DNA from: Glossina fuscipes
Lineage: Eukaryota; Arthropoda; Insecta; Diptera; Glossinidae
Direction: 5' to 3'
Assembly: GCF_014805625.2 (NCBI RefSeq)
Contig: NW_023998414.1
Location: 3,069,939 to 3,133,938 of the forward strand
Length of the DNA stretch: 64,000 nt
The position numbers and the translations under genes are program-made. How positions within the stretch are numbered: the first letter of the stretch is position 1; every line of letters begins with the position of its first letter. The notes beneath the pieces were generated by a model. That model was not told the origin of the DNA and ran no database searches. It saw nothing but the letters and a program-made list of their open reading frames with translations. Below are positions 47,360 to 58,999 of the stretch, piece after piece.

Positions 47360-50080
47360 ATAGACACATACAATAAGTGAGGATATTTGTGAATTTATGT
47401 TTATTGCTAACATTAGAGATTTATAAGAGAACATTACGATGATGATTAGTATTAAAGTCATGCATGATAAGATTCGAATAGCATACGAGATTAGGGCAGA
47501 AAGGGAGAAGAGAAAATGATAACTATTAGGTGATTTCTAAGTTACATTTTCCTTACAAGTAAAGAAAAGAAGATTGAAATAAAATTAAATACAAAGTAGA
47601 GAGAGAGAATAAATGAAATAAATTCAAAGATTAAAACAAAAAAAATTGTAATAAAAAAAAAAGTAAAAAAAAAGACGAGAGATATGAAGCTAAACTTTAG
47701 CATATTGTACCATAAATATATGTTGAATTTAATTGAATATATCTTAAATTTCTTTTAAAGTTTATGCACATATCATGTTTCCTCAATGCTTTCGGTTGAT
47801 TGAGCCGTAAAGATTAAATGTTACGTCATTTAATATATTTAAAGTAATATGATGAAGTTTAACTTTAAACGAAACATCCGAATGAAAACAGTACAATTAC
47901 ATCTAAAAGTGTAATAAGTCTCTAATAAGCAAAGCAACAGACTCTGACTGTTCAGTAAATTTAAGTTTAGGGTTTTCTCTCTTGCATTGACAGGCTATGT
48001 AAATTTATATTCCATGTGTGGTTTGCAAATTTTTTTTATACAACATATATAATGTGCGAACTATTTTTACATGTTCGGCTTGAGCAACCTGAAGATTAAA
48101 AGTCTGTGCAGATCGCTAGATATTGACATAAAAAAAAAAATCTAGAAGTGATGTTGAGAGATGAGGATAATTGCAGGGAATAAAGCAAAAACGAGAAGAC
48201 ATCTAAAATATTGATGAATATTAATGCTCCATAAGATGCCTTAAGAGAATTATGCTAACGGATTGCACAACGTATTACCGTTGGCCGTCCGCTCCTGATA
48301 CAATTTACCTGTAGATACTCTTCCTACTCTCACTTTTGTTACACATTCAAGTCGAACAGACAGTACAGATATTAATACCAATCTCTCAGTTTTGCCCTTT
48401 TCTCTGCCTACATTACTGACGTTAGATAATATTCCGTAAAGAGGAGAAAAAAAATTTCACGGTAATTTTGAAATTTGAATAATTCACTGACAACTCGTAG
48501 AGTAGTATCGCGCGTACATTCCGTACGCCTATAGAGAATAAAACGAGACAAGGATGTTCATGTAGATAGACATAGATACACAAAATGATGATAAGTCGCA
48601 GGAATTGTTTAATATTTATTAAGTATATCACTGCAGTATATCTATGTGATTGCAATTATAATTAACATCCAATTTATAACACAAGAGATGTATGTATGCA
48701 CCATAAATTAATAATATAATTTTATATATTATTTGCATATGCATATGTAAAGAAAACAGGAAATTGCTTTATACACAAGGAGAATAGTAAAAAGTATAGA
48801 ACAAAGTGAGCAAGTAATGTACACTGACGTGAAGTTAACCCTTTCGTGCATCTTATAGATTATTGTCTTTGCTAAAGTTTAAGTTATCTTCATATTTCGT
48901 TCGCGTCTTTCCAAAAGTATTAGCGATAATTGAGCGGTAATACAAAAATAAGAAAATGATCATAAAAGCTGAGCAAAACACGCTTTAGATTACGAAAAGT
49001 GCTAACAGATATGTATGTGCAAACTTGTATCTAATATGTTAAAAAAATTTTTTTAAAAATTATTACAATTCCAATTTGTTGCTATGTCTTAAAGGATACT
49101 GAAAGCTATTAAACTAAGAATTAAACTTCCTTGCTATGAGGACGGCATACATGACGGGTTTTCTGCAGTCTTTGAATATATTGTTTGACTATATGCACAT
49201 ACATCCTACTAGTTTATCATTTTTAAATATTTATTTTAATGGTTTTCTTATTACTTCGCGGTAAATTATAAATTAGCGAAAACATTTTCAGCAAAGACAC
49301 AAACCTCAACAAAATGTGGGCTAATTTGTATGGGATAACTTCATTTCTGTTAATATATGATATTATTGTTATTGTTGTTTTGTTGTTTTTTTTTTTTTTC
49401 TCGTTTTTGTCCTTATAAAGCCGATAGATAGATATTCTTATACGTAGTGAGCTTGTGATGGAAAAATTTCAAAAATTTTATTGCAATTGAATTTTGTTTA
49501 GGTTTTCCTCTCTTACTTACTCCCTGATGGATAGAGATAGGAAGGATTTTAGATAATTGTGTTACACAATACTATCCTTGCAATCGGTCTACTTATACTA
49601 TATATAGATATACGCATTAATTAAATATAGAATTTAATATGCTGAACGAAGGTCTGTGCTATAATAAAACTAAAAAAAAAAAAGTTTTGTCTAAAAACAT
49701 TCAAGTGCCGGACGAAAAAATGTAAACGCAAGTGTTTCGCTTGCCTGTTTTTGTGGCTTTTACCAAATGAAAACCATATAATGTATGATAACAATAACAA
49801 TAATAAGCAGAAGAGCAGAAAAAGTCAACAACCTAACAACAGATGCTTACATGATAATAATTTATTATATTCGTTTCCTTTCTGTTGTTTCTTTTTGCCT
49901 TTTTTTTTTTTTCTTCTTTTTCTTTTTCATCCTCTATCTCTGCTTAAGCTTAATGTACACTTTTTATATAAATGCTTGTTCTGAGATAGTATATTAAGTT
50001 TGTCAGTGTTGATATCGAGAAATATCCATCGAGGAGCAGGCCTTCGCAAGATTCGACGCAATTCTATCCAACTCTAACTA
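47360..50080. other. Spacer, no gene seen
   Basis: AT-rich sequence with A/T runs at 47645-47675 and 49386-49400. Open frames 48422-48655 and 49751-49997 lack recognisable motifs. Confidence 0.5.
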
Positions 50081-50085
50081 TCCAT

Positions 50086-50162
50086 TCCGCATGAGTAGCA
50101 GAGTAGATAAGAAACGTGACGCGGGTGTTCGCCGGTTTAAATTTCAATGTGGTCGTAGTTAA
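50086..50162 (+). mobile_element. SINE relic (tRNA-like head)
   Basis: The A-box-like 'tagcagagtagat' is at 50096-50108 and the B-box-like 'ccggtttaaatttc' at 50132-50145. The latter is followed by 'aatgtggtcgtagtt', corresponding to 'aagtgcggtagagtt' of the 4.2-kb SINE. Strongly diverged. Confidence 0.5.
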
Positions 50163-50169
50163 AGCCAGT

Positions 50170-52330
50170 GCTCAATATCTCAATATTATTCATCATTTTT
50201 TTTGCGACCGTCACCGTATTACACAAATAGAGTAAATGCTTCGAATGAAAAAAGGATACATTTGTTGATGAGCTCTTGGAAAAATTGTGGAAATTTAAAC
50301 GGAAATTAAGTTTCATTTCATTATCAAAGAGGTTCTATAAACTTAGCATCTGAAATGGATAATGGTTTCAAATTTTGTTCTTATATTGCTTGAATACAAA
50401 TTATTTAAAAGGTGAAAAATAAATTATTTGCCAAAGTCTTCTTTATGTGAGTGAAAAAGGAAACTTGATATACAATATTTTACAAGTGTTTCAAGCTCTT
50501 ATGCCTACTCATATTAAATTGTCATCTGAATCAGAAATTTATGCATAATTTTATCAAAATCTGATAAACAAAAGTGCCCGAAATATCGATTGGCAGATTC
50601 TGTTCACAAGAAAAGAAGTTAAATAAAAGCTTACAAGTGGTGAGTTATAAATATTCGATTTAAGGCAAATATGACAACTTTTTTTATTTATAGTTTCATC
50701 TCTTTTTCTTCCTCACTCTTTCTCATTCTAACCATTTTATTGAAAAACTCTCTTTAGCGAATATCTTGAAAAACTTTTGCAGATTTTTATATTTGGTAAA
50801 ATAGAAAAATATGTAAATGTAAAAGAACTTTATATATGACTAAAAATATGCTTTAATTTTTTAACATCTGTTTTGTAAGGAAATATGTTACATATTTACA
50901 AACGAGTGATGAAACTATACATCTCCATTTGATTTGCATCTAATCGCATTTATTGTAACGTATAATAAATTAGGCATAAATAGGTTCTATTATTACAGTA
51001 TATATAATATTTTTTTAATTGCGCCTCATTGTTTATTTTGTTCGAATTGAGCCGTCATATAGGCAGTATTTAATTGTTCGTAGCTACAAGAGCTACATGA
51101 AGGATCAGAAGGATTGATTGAAAAGACAAAATTTCAGATACTTTTGTGCTAGAATTTTTATCATGTCAGTTATCTGATGAGGAGTATTGCTTCTTTGGAG
51201 AATGTCGTTTTCATTTTTTAACAAAACATGAAAATATAATTCTTTGAATATAAATACATTACGATAACGTTAGACTTTCCTTTTCGATAAATATCTGAAT
51301 AATTGTAATTCCCCATATCAGATCATTGATTTTGTGCAGATATTTTTGACAATAATTAAAGACATTGAAAAACTTGCAACTCTAAAAGAGTATTTAAAAA
51401 ATAATTCTACAAATTCAATAGCTCTAAGCCCTTACATAAAGACTTAAAACATATTCTAGACTTTTGTTAACGTTGGCTTCAATGTTCTTAAGTATAATTT
51501 GAAGGACTTATTAGGCAGCCAAGTATAATTAGATCAGAATTTCTTCAACGCTTACTAGTTTGTTTATTTATTTATATTCGCTTCTATTTCTTTTTTTTCG
51601 CTTTACTTTTAGGCGGGGATATATTGCGAACATCTGAAAATCTGTGTCGACGTAGAAAACACGTAGCAAATTTTATAACCATCAGGTTTTCAATTTGACA
51701 TTTTACGATGCCCCCCCACACCATTTAGAGCGAAAGAAGAGAGTAGCAAGGAGGACAACAGTTACGAAGGATAACTCACGTAAACTGGCGCTAGATTTGT
51801 TTTCAATTTTTTAGTTACGCTTTTTTCGTTATTGCCCTGCAGAGTACAGTGCATGTAGAAGAGATTGTGTGACTTGCGACGGTATTTAGGCCATCATTAA
51901 ACAATAAAATTCAATGGTAAGGGTTGACACATGAGGGTTAACTATGAGGCATCTAACCTGTTTTGGCAATTGACTGCAAAATTTATTAAAGTTTGTATGA
52001 ACTACTCAAAATAATTTAAATAAAATATATAATATTTGGATAAATTCAAAAAAAAAGAAGCATAATTTATTGAAGTGAGAATTATAAAAAATGATACATA
52101 CTTCAGGGTAATAAATTTTTCAGCACAAATATGCAATTAATTATTGATGGATTTTATTAAAATTTACTAGATATACTTTTCTTCTTTTTTTTTGTTTTAT
52201 TCCTTAATTAAATTTTATGCTTATTTGTTGGAAAATATTAAAATAAATTTTCTAATTATCATGACTGGCATAATTTATTAATCTATTTATGTTAAGCAAA
52301 CACTTGAAAACCAAAGAAAAAAAAAAAAAA
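50170..52330. other. Spacer, no gene seen
   Basis: No gene, RNA or transposon recognised. The only GC-richer patch (about 51600-51900) yields no motif in any frame I read. Confidence 0.5.
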
Positions 52331-52332
52331 AA

Positions 52333-52358
52333 GAAGAGAAGAGAAGAGAAGAGAAGAG
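52333..52358. repeat. (GAAGA)n repeat after an A-run
   Basis: Five GAAGA units immediately after an A-run at 52317-52332. Confidence 0.9.
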
Positions 52359-52449
52359 CAGAAGCCACAAGGCATATATGTTTCCTTTACCTCTCTTTAC
52401 CGTTAATACTATACAAAAGTGATTTGTTGTTGATTTCTCTTACTTTCAG

Positions 52450-52468
52450 GAAATTTATCTGTTTTTCG
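52450..52468 (+). other. Candidate 19-nt microexon
   Basis: 'gatttctcttactttcag' (52432-52449) is an excellent acceptor. Nineteen bases later 'gtaagct' (52469) is an excellent donor. A 19-nt exon would change frame and would need its flanking exons, which are not visible here. Chance pairing of two consensus sites is the main alternative. Confidence 0.2.
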
Positions 52469-52579
52469 GTAAGCTAAAGATTTATTACTTGATTGCTTAC
52501 ATTGAATACATTTTGTACGTTATAATTTTCACTTTTGCTGTTTGTTAGTTATAGATATGACTGTATAAACGTACGTACG

Positions 52580-52620
52580 AATGGATGGATGGATGGATGG
52601 ATGGATGGATGGATGGATGA
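52580..52620. repeat. (GGAT)n microsatellite
   Basis: About ten tandem GGAT/ATGG units. Confidence 0.97.
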
Positions 52621-52624
52621 CTGC

Positions 52625-54470
52625 CTTTGATTTATCTGGCATATTTATGGCATAAATTATAATGCTCGCAAACAAATGAGAACATTTATTACCTACAGTT
52701 GCCAGCGAATATTGAAATTTTCGTTAACTTCACTTTGAAGGGATAATTGAAAGAGACCATTTCAAATAAATATTATTGAAATTTCAACACTTCAAAAATT
52801 CTAAGAAATTTTTTACTAAATACACTGTCTCACTGTTTCACTTAATATATGTATATGTATTTTAAAGGATTATTTTTCTTTCATACCATCGCCATGTTAT
52901 TCATAAACCTTATGGGCAGTATTGATTTTTATATCAGGCTGAAGGTGTTTTCCTTAGCAAAATTGTTCTAGAGTTCTAATTAAATTCTCATATTTTTTTC
53001 TTAAATATTTAAACCGATGGATGAATTTAATCCCCTGTACAAGTTGCGGTTGACACAGACGAGAAGTTACCTTTTTGCTTTCACTTTGGTAAGATGAAAA
53101 CCGTATCGCAATAGATTTTTCGTCATTCTTTAAAATGCATTGTATAATTAGAAATCATTGTAAAGCTTGAGACACCTATTTTTTTGTTGATAGAACTGGA
53201 CGGTAATGTAACATCAACAGACAATGTATTACATAAACTATTTTATTTATACCAACATTTTCTTCTCATATTAAGGTAGATATATCTTCGTTACTCGATT
53301 GTTGGCGAACGAGAAAATTTGAAAAAGGAAAGAAAAAGTAATTTAATATATACGGCTTACATTTTAAGCGGATCGTGTTGATCCTAAATAGGGTAAAGCA
53401 ACCCCTATCAAAAACTTTTATAATTAAATAAATTATTCAGAAACATACCCTGGAAAGGCATTGTGTAGAACCGCCAGTGAGAAGAGAGAGTTAAGCCATA
53501 CTGCCCCACTTGAACGGACTATATATATATTTCTCAGCTCATGCACTACTATGTTACGGGCTTCTGAAATGCATCGTAACAATCTCATTAAACCGATTCG
53601 TTAAGAATCAAAAAGAAAGTATATCGAATAAGATGGTATCTTAACGTGACGACGCCCGCCTAAATATTACAAAATCATTGCCGATAAATCGCAAGAACTA
53701 ATTCGAGTTATGTTACCTTTCCAACTGCATTGATTGCCAGAGATGGCTTTTTCTGATTACCATTATATCTTTTTAAAAAAATTCTCAATAATTAATTCAC
53801 ATATTATTATTCTCAATGCTAAACGTATAGATTTTTCCAAATTGTTAGTCATTTTTTGATAGAATATACGTGCGTTTTTACCATTATTAAAACGAAAATT
53901 ATCTCTGAAATAGAATTTTGTCCTACTTAAAAGGAACACATCATTTTAACATTAAAACTTTTTTGTTATCATTTCGAAGAAAAATTAACAATATAACGAT
54001 AAAACTTAAATAAAGTTAAAGTTTATACATAACAGCATATACATATAAAGAAATATAAGTCTCATATTAACTTTGCAAGACAAAAAAACTGAATTATTAT
54101 TTTATTAATTATTATGCAGTGTAAATGTACAGTTGACGAAAGGAGGCAATATGTAAAATAAATTGTCAGAAGGATACATCATTTGTGGCTTTTGATAAGG
54201 ACTTAATTATTTTGAGCGAAAAAATCGTATCATATTAATTCTCAAACTAAGCCCAATACGGTTTCCATCTAGTAAAATGGCCTAAATTCTGTTCAAAAAA
54301 TGTTATTTAAATATTACACATCTTACGATATATTTGTATAGTAATTGATTTAAGTGAAAAGGGAAAGCTCCATACTTAGCTTAATTATCTACTTACGGTT
54401 CGTAATATACTTTAATCGTAGCTGCCTTTCAATTGCCATGAATGTTCCTTTAGTAAAACGTATATTTTTT
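52625..54470. other. Spacer, no gene seen
   Basis: AT-rich sequence without recognisable gene or element. Confidence 0.5.
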
Positions 54471-54477
54471 TCAATTG

Positions 54478-54563
54478 CCTACGCATAAGTAGTCGACTAG
54501 GTAAGAGTCGCGATCAATAAGTCAGTGTTTTCGGGTTCAAAATTCAGCCGCGCTAGAGTTTAC
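54478..54563 (+). mobile_element. SINE relic (tRNA-like head plus body start)
   Basis: The A-box-like 'tagtcgactaggtaagag' starts at 54490 and the B-box-like 'cgggttcaaaattc' is at 54532-54545. They are followed by 'agccgcgctagagtttacta', aligned with GTGCGGTAGAGTTT of the 4.2-kb SINE and with the 37.0-kb relic. No tail or target duplication was found. Confidence 0.6.
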
Positions 54564-54785
54564 TATGGTCGCAATAAGTGGTCAATGGGTAAAGGCAAAG
54601 TGCTTACCGATTGGTCACACATTCACTAGCCTGTGCCAACAATCTTCCTATCTGTTTCGGTTATGTCATTTCTTTCCGACGGCCATCGTGTTACAGGTGG
54701 TTGATCATATTAAAAAAAAGAAATCAACTAAAGCCAAGAAGACATCATTTTTGAGAAAAGCATCTATTTTTAGATGCGTAATTTA

Positions 54786-55262
54786 TCAATGACTTTTATT
54801 GCGGCTGGGGCGTTATTTTTGACATTGGTTTTCGGTTTTATATATGGTTTTTCGAGAAGAGTACAATTTTTTAATTTCTCCCGCAATAGAGCCGTTGTTT
54901 CGTTAGCTGCGTGTCGTCGGTCCCAAATCATTATTTATAGGCCAAAAAAAAATAAAATAAAAAATTCGGTGGACATTGTTTGGTTATGCAAGTTGTTCGC
55001 TGTAGCGGTCGAAAGGGGGAAAGAATATGGTCCAATTAAACTGACCAACCAAAAGCTGCCACTTGTTTGGTTGCGGCAGTTGATCATCTAATTCTTTCGA
55101 ATTTTGTTAACCCTAGATACGATACTATTGCTTTTTTGTATAGAAAACCACTGCCTGTCTCTTTCTCTCTTTCCGCAATTCCCCCAGCTCCACGTAAACT
55201 GAGAACATCTGGAAAAATTGGTTTTTTGCTCATCACTCATAGAAAGTTGGGACATCTATCCT
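54786..55262 (+). pseudogene. Possible decayed cytochrome P450 N-terminal fragment (CYP4-clan-like)
   Basis: Blocks resembling the start of an insect microsomal P450 occur in order across three frames. They are a hydrophobic anchor ending in Ser-Arg-Arg (AAGALFLTLVFGFIYGFSRR, 54800-54860) and VGPKSLFIG (about 54911-54942), like the proline-rich hinge IPGP..LP.IG. ERGKEYGPIKLT (about 55010-55045) resembles the L..KYG.I..LW.GP region. ILSNFVNPRYDTIAFL (about 55090-55135) resembles the ILSS…YDFL region, and SGKIGF…THRKL (about 55207-55247) resembles helix C TSTGEKW..RRKL. Several frame changes would be needed and the haem-binding Cys region is absent. The block order is persuasive but identity is low. 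An unrelated chance frame of 105 codons is the alternative. Confidence 0.33.
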
Positions 55263-55379
55263 AAGAGTGATGCTATAATATCGGTACAAAAAATTGATCC
55301 TGTCTATTCAATATTGTATTTTTTTTTTCAATAGCTTCATATCGTGAACAAGCAAGTTTCTAAAACCTCGTGAAATGTA

Positions 55380-55640
55380 GAAGCTCTTGGCCAGTTCTTA
55401 ATTTGGGATGCACGTGAACATTTCCATCTCTTCGTCCGTCCATCTGTCTGTTCGCGCAATAATGTAATATTTGTGGTAAACATTCTCCCTCTAGCGAAAA
55501 TGAAGATATCGTAAGATAATTTGGAAGCGTCTTACACTTTTCCAAGACACGCCTATGCGATAAGAAGTTTTACTTTCAAAATAGCTACGCCCACTTCACA
55601 ATAAAGAGCATAAAAATTTTCTCTTTTTAAATTTTTTTTT
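55380..55640 (-). repeat. Dispersed fly repeat, minus-strand fragment
   Basis: On the minus strand the sequence has 'gaagtgggcgtagctatttt', then 'aacagacagatggacggacg' and 'catcccaaattaagaactgg', word patterns typical of dispersed repeats in higher flies. Only part of the element is present, and a T-run separates it from the next segment. Confidence 0.4.
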
Positions 55641-55859
55641 TTTTTTTTGGGTTAAACGGTGACGGACGCAAGACGAATATAATTTTCGTACTTCTTTTAG
55701 AATCATTCTGTTCATTTTCTCATACTGCACGCTTATAAAAGATGTTTAAGCTAAAACATGAATCGGTAATGATTGAAATGAATACGGTGACATCTTTTAG
55801 AAAAAAAAAAAAAAGTTAAACTGTATAGATGGACTAACTACAAGCTGGCTAGAGATTGT

Positions 55860-55882
55860 ACGGTGTGTGGTAGGCACACCGT
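55860..55882 (+). other. Perfect 8-bp hairpin followed by a T-rich tract
   Basis: 'acggtgtg', a 7-nt loop, then 'cacaccgt', followed within a few bases by an 18-T-class run (55890-55910). It looks like a bacterial terminator, but the context is eukaryotic. It could be a pol III stop region of a lost repeat, or chance. Confidence 0.5.
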
Positions 55883-56084
55883 GTTTTCTTCTTTTTTTTT
55901 TTTTTTTTTATAAGCTCAGCATAAAGTTCCCTTAGGTGAAAAAACTGGAAAAATCAAAAATTTATATCGCCATTGTTTCGTCGCAATGTGAAAGTTTGAA
56001 TGCTTGTTGACGTATGTATGAAGCGCAAAACATTTGCAATATGTTTATATAAATATATATATATATAGCAGCACACAGTACACG

Positions 56085-56864
56085 TACATTATGATCAAAA
56101 AGTACTAAGACTAAGTTTTATTCGAATATCGTGAGGCGGTGCATTGTGAATTTTTTACACCAGATCAAAATTCTGAAACACTATCACACATCATATATAT
56201 ATTATTTCCGCTATTCGCGTGAATTACAAGTGGACAGTTCTTGGTTTTTTTTTTAGGGCAAAAAAAGTATCGTTCGAATGCAAACTTGCCTTGAAAATTG
56301 TTATGGCAGCTTTCCTCCATCGAAAGCAATAATTTGTCGGAGATTTGGTGACTATTTTGCTGACGACAGGGATTACGGCCCACGGAGCCTTAAATAAATT
56401 GTGAAAATTATGCTCGACTATCGCAAACTTAAGTGGCAAGAAGAGATATATGATATTTTGAAAGTATTAAAAAGGCATTTGGCATCAAATTATAAGCATC
56501 GGAAAACCTATCTCCAAATGGATGCCATATTTAATAGAAGTGTAAGAAATGTACCGTGTCACAATTCAATGGCTAGAATAGTAATATTGAACCAATTAAA
56601 TTTCGCATTGTCATTCCACTCACCGTAGTCTATGGATCTGATCACCGGCTAATACTAATTGTTTGCGAATATTAAAATTATGCTCCAGGGAAAAAATTTG
56701 CATAAAATAGTGACATCATCAGCGGAAGCTAAATTGCATTTTAAGATTCTTGAGAAGGTCATGGAAATGTTTGGGAATCGTTTAATTGATTTTGTTATCA
56801 TCGAATTTTGAAAAATAAAAAAAATTTTGTTAACACTTAATCCCGCAAATTCTTGATCGATGTA
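56085..56864 (+). mobile_element. Internally deleted mariner (irritans-like) with putative inverted ends
   Basis: Plus-strand landmarks: KIMLDYRKLKWQEEIYDILK (from about 56404) matches the second helix-turn-helix (K.ML.DRKLKLREIAE.LK). NVPCHNSMARIVILNQLNF (about 56540-56600) matches NAPCHKS…L. After a stop (Tyr codon to TAG) comes LFANIKIMLQGK (about 56664), matching LFADLKRMLQGKRF. The first catalytic block is deleted. The left end 'tacattatgatcaaaaagta' (56085) and right end (56837-56864, inverted TACATCGATCAAGAATTTGC) share TACAT, GATCAA and a terminal GA.TAA pattern. Multiple in-frame stops make it dead. The minus-strand frames 56165-56439 are shadows. Confidence 0.75.
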
Positions 56865-56869
56865 TCATA

Positions 56870-58800
56870 TACAAATGTTTTTGTCTTATATGCACCAGTT
56901 AATGAATTGTTTATTGCAGGTTATGTAATTTAAATCAACGTACGTTACTGTTAAATAATTTTATTTATTTATGAATTTATGGTAGATTGAGAAATGAATT
57001 TTGAATAATTTGTTGCTTTATTATATATTTGTTTCTTCAAATCAACTCAAATAACAAACAAATACATGTTATATAATAAAAATGTAAATTTTGGAAAAAT
57101 AAGCAAATAAATAAAAATTTATACGTAAATTTAATTTACAGTTAATTTGTTTAAATCAAAAAAAAAAAAAAGAAAAAAAAAAAGAAAAAAAAGAGAACAA
57201 ATAAACAATTGAAAGGGCTCCGATTGGTTAACGGTAATGCTTAGGTAACGATATTCATATGAATATTATTCAGTTGAAGGAAGGACAACAGGTATATATG
57301 ATAATAATTACATATCATTTTATGAAAAATATCATTTTATGTAAATTAAAGTGACGCATACTTTTGCGTAAACAAGTTGTAATTAAGTAAATATGAAGAA
57401 TTTGTTTCGCTTTACCCTGTGTTACGGCCTTATAAAGAGGAATATACCGCGTAATATGTGTAATAAGAAGAAATATCTTTATTAAATTCCATTCAATATA
57501 AGTTAATTTTTTTTTTAATTAACACAACATCAGAAAATGAAAAACTGACACGCCACGTACATATTGCAAGAAATTGCAACGATAAAGCTCCAATTTCGCC
57601 TATCGTAGTCAATTAAGAGCAAACGATATGCAATGAAATGGGGAATCATGCGCTTAAAAATTGAATTGATATATCATTACTTATTTTTCAAAAGGAGCGT
57701 ATATATGCGAAATATTTTTTTTTTTTTATCGTATCTTTCTTACGCTTGCAAAAACATTATTTGACAAGAGTAAGAAAAATGAGTAAGTATTTGCAACTAA
57801 TGCGATCAAATTGAAGAAATATTATTAAATAGCCAGTAGGAGAATTAAGAGATTTTTGATATCTTGCCTAAAGCAGAAGCGATTCCAAAAAAATTATATA
57901 GAGTTAATTATATCTTTGGATCTATTGTTTTTTTAAAAAGATTTCATTCTTAGTCTAGATAACCATATGAGTTTGAGAAGATAATTGACTAATTTACGTG
58001 GATTTGAATTGAATTGAGTTCAGAATTTTCGTATTTTTCAAAATATTATATTTTATATGACTAAAGCAAAATATATTTTCTCTACTGCTGCTGTGAGCTT
58101 AATGAAAATCAATTATAATATTCATTTAATAACTTGTAATATACGTTAAAAATTTTAACAATTTGAACGTACAGATCATGTTATAAAAGATTAGCTTCCA
58201 CCTCTTGATACGTGAACTTTAACTTCTCTTGTTTCGAACGTTATAAAATATGATGCAAATTTGATGATTTTTTTAAAGCTGTAAAGGTATTCCAAGAAAT
58301 TAGAAATTTACACTCGCTGTATCCTGAAAAGGACAAAAATATTTACAAGAAATGAACCGAATCCGTTAGAATCTTCTCTCTCATACAAATTTTGAATTCG
58401 ATTTCGGACTAAAAATTTTTGATACTTTTTCGAAATCAAATGCATTTTACATATTCTTAAGAGGAGGGATTCTTGTTTCTATGAAAGATGATGCCGTTCA
58501 ACGAACACAAAGCAAGGGAAACATATAAAGAAATTTTCAAACTCGATTTTCAAATGCTAAATGGATAAACGTCAGTTATGCACTTTCGCGTGAAATTGCC
58601 GAAACTTTTATTACAATTTTAATTTTCAAGTAGTTCAAAAACTAGATCAGTTCAATTCCATTCGATTCGAACCAATAACATTTTTTAAAAGTTTCCCTTT
58701 GATTTTTGTAAACTTCTTCCGTTGGGATACTGACGCAATGTGGTATAGTCGGCCTTTGCCTTTTCGTGCATTTTATATTGCGGCTCCTGCAAAGCATCCA
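56870..58800. other. Spacer, no gene seen
   Basis: AT-rich sequence with an A-rich tract at 57157-57192. No gene or element recognised. Confidence 0.5.
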
Positions 58801-58807
58801 AAAAAAA

Positions 58808-58987
58808 AAAAAAAAACAAAGGCTTAAACAATGGAAAGCGGCAATCAAAGTGCGTTCAGTCTTCATTGAATATGGCAGACGTCACATAGTAGCAGATCAT
58901 TTTTTCGCAGCAATCTCTTCAAAGAGCGAAGCCGCTTTGACAGTCAAAAAATTGGAAGGAATCGTTAAGCATTTCTTCAAGTACTAG
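58808..58987 (+). other. Open frame of ~58 codons after an A-run, unidentified
   Basis: Directly after an A-run (58800-58817) the plus strand is open to TAG at 58985-58987. It gives varied, coding-like sequence (KQWKAAIKVRSVFIEYGRR, then SKSEAALTVKKLEGIVKHFF) and locally higher GC. There is no in-frame ATG and no recognised family. It could be an eroded exon or processed pseudogene, or chance. Confidence 0.2.
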
Positions 58988-58999
58988 AAAAAAAAGTTT

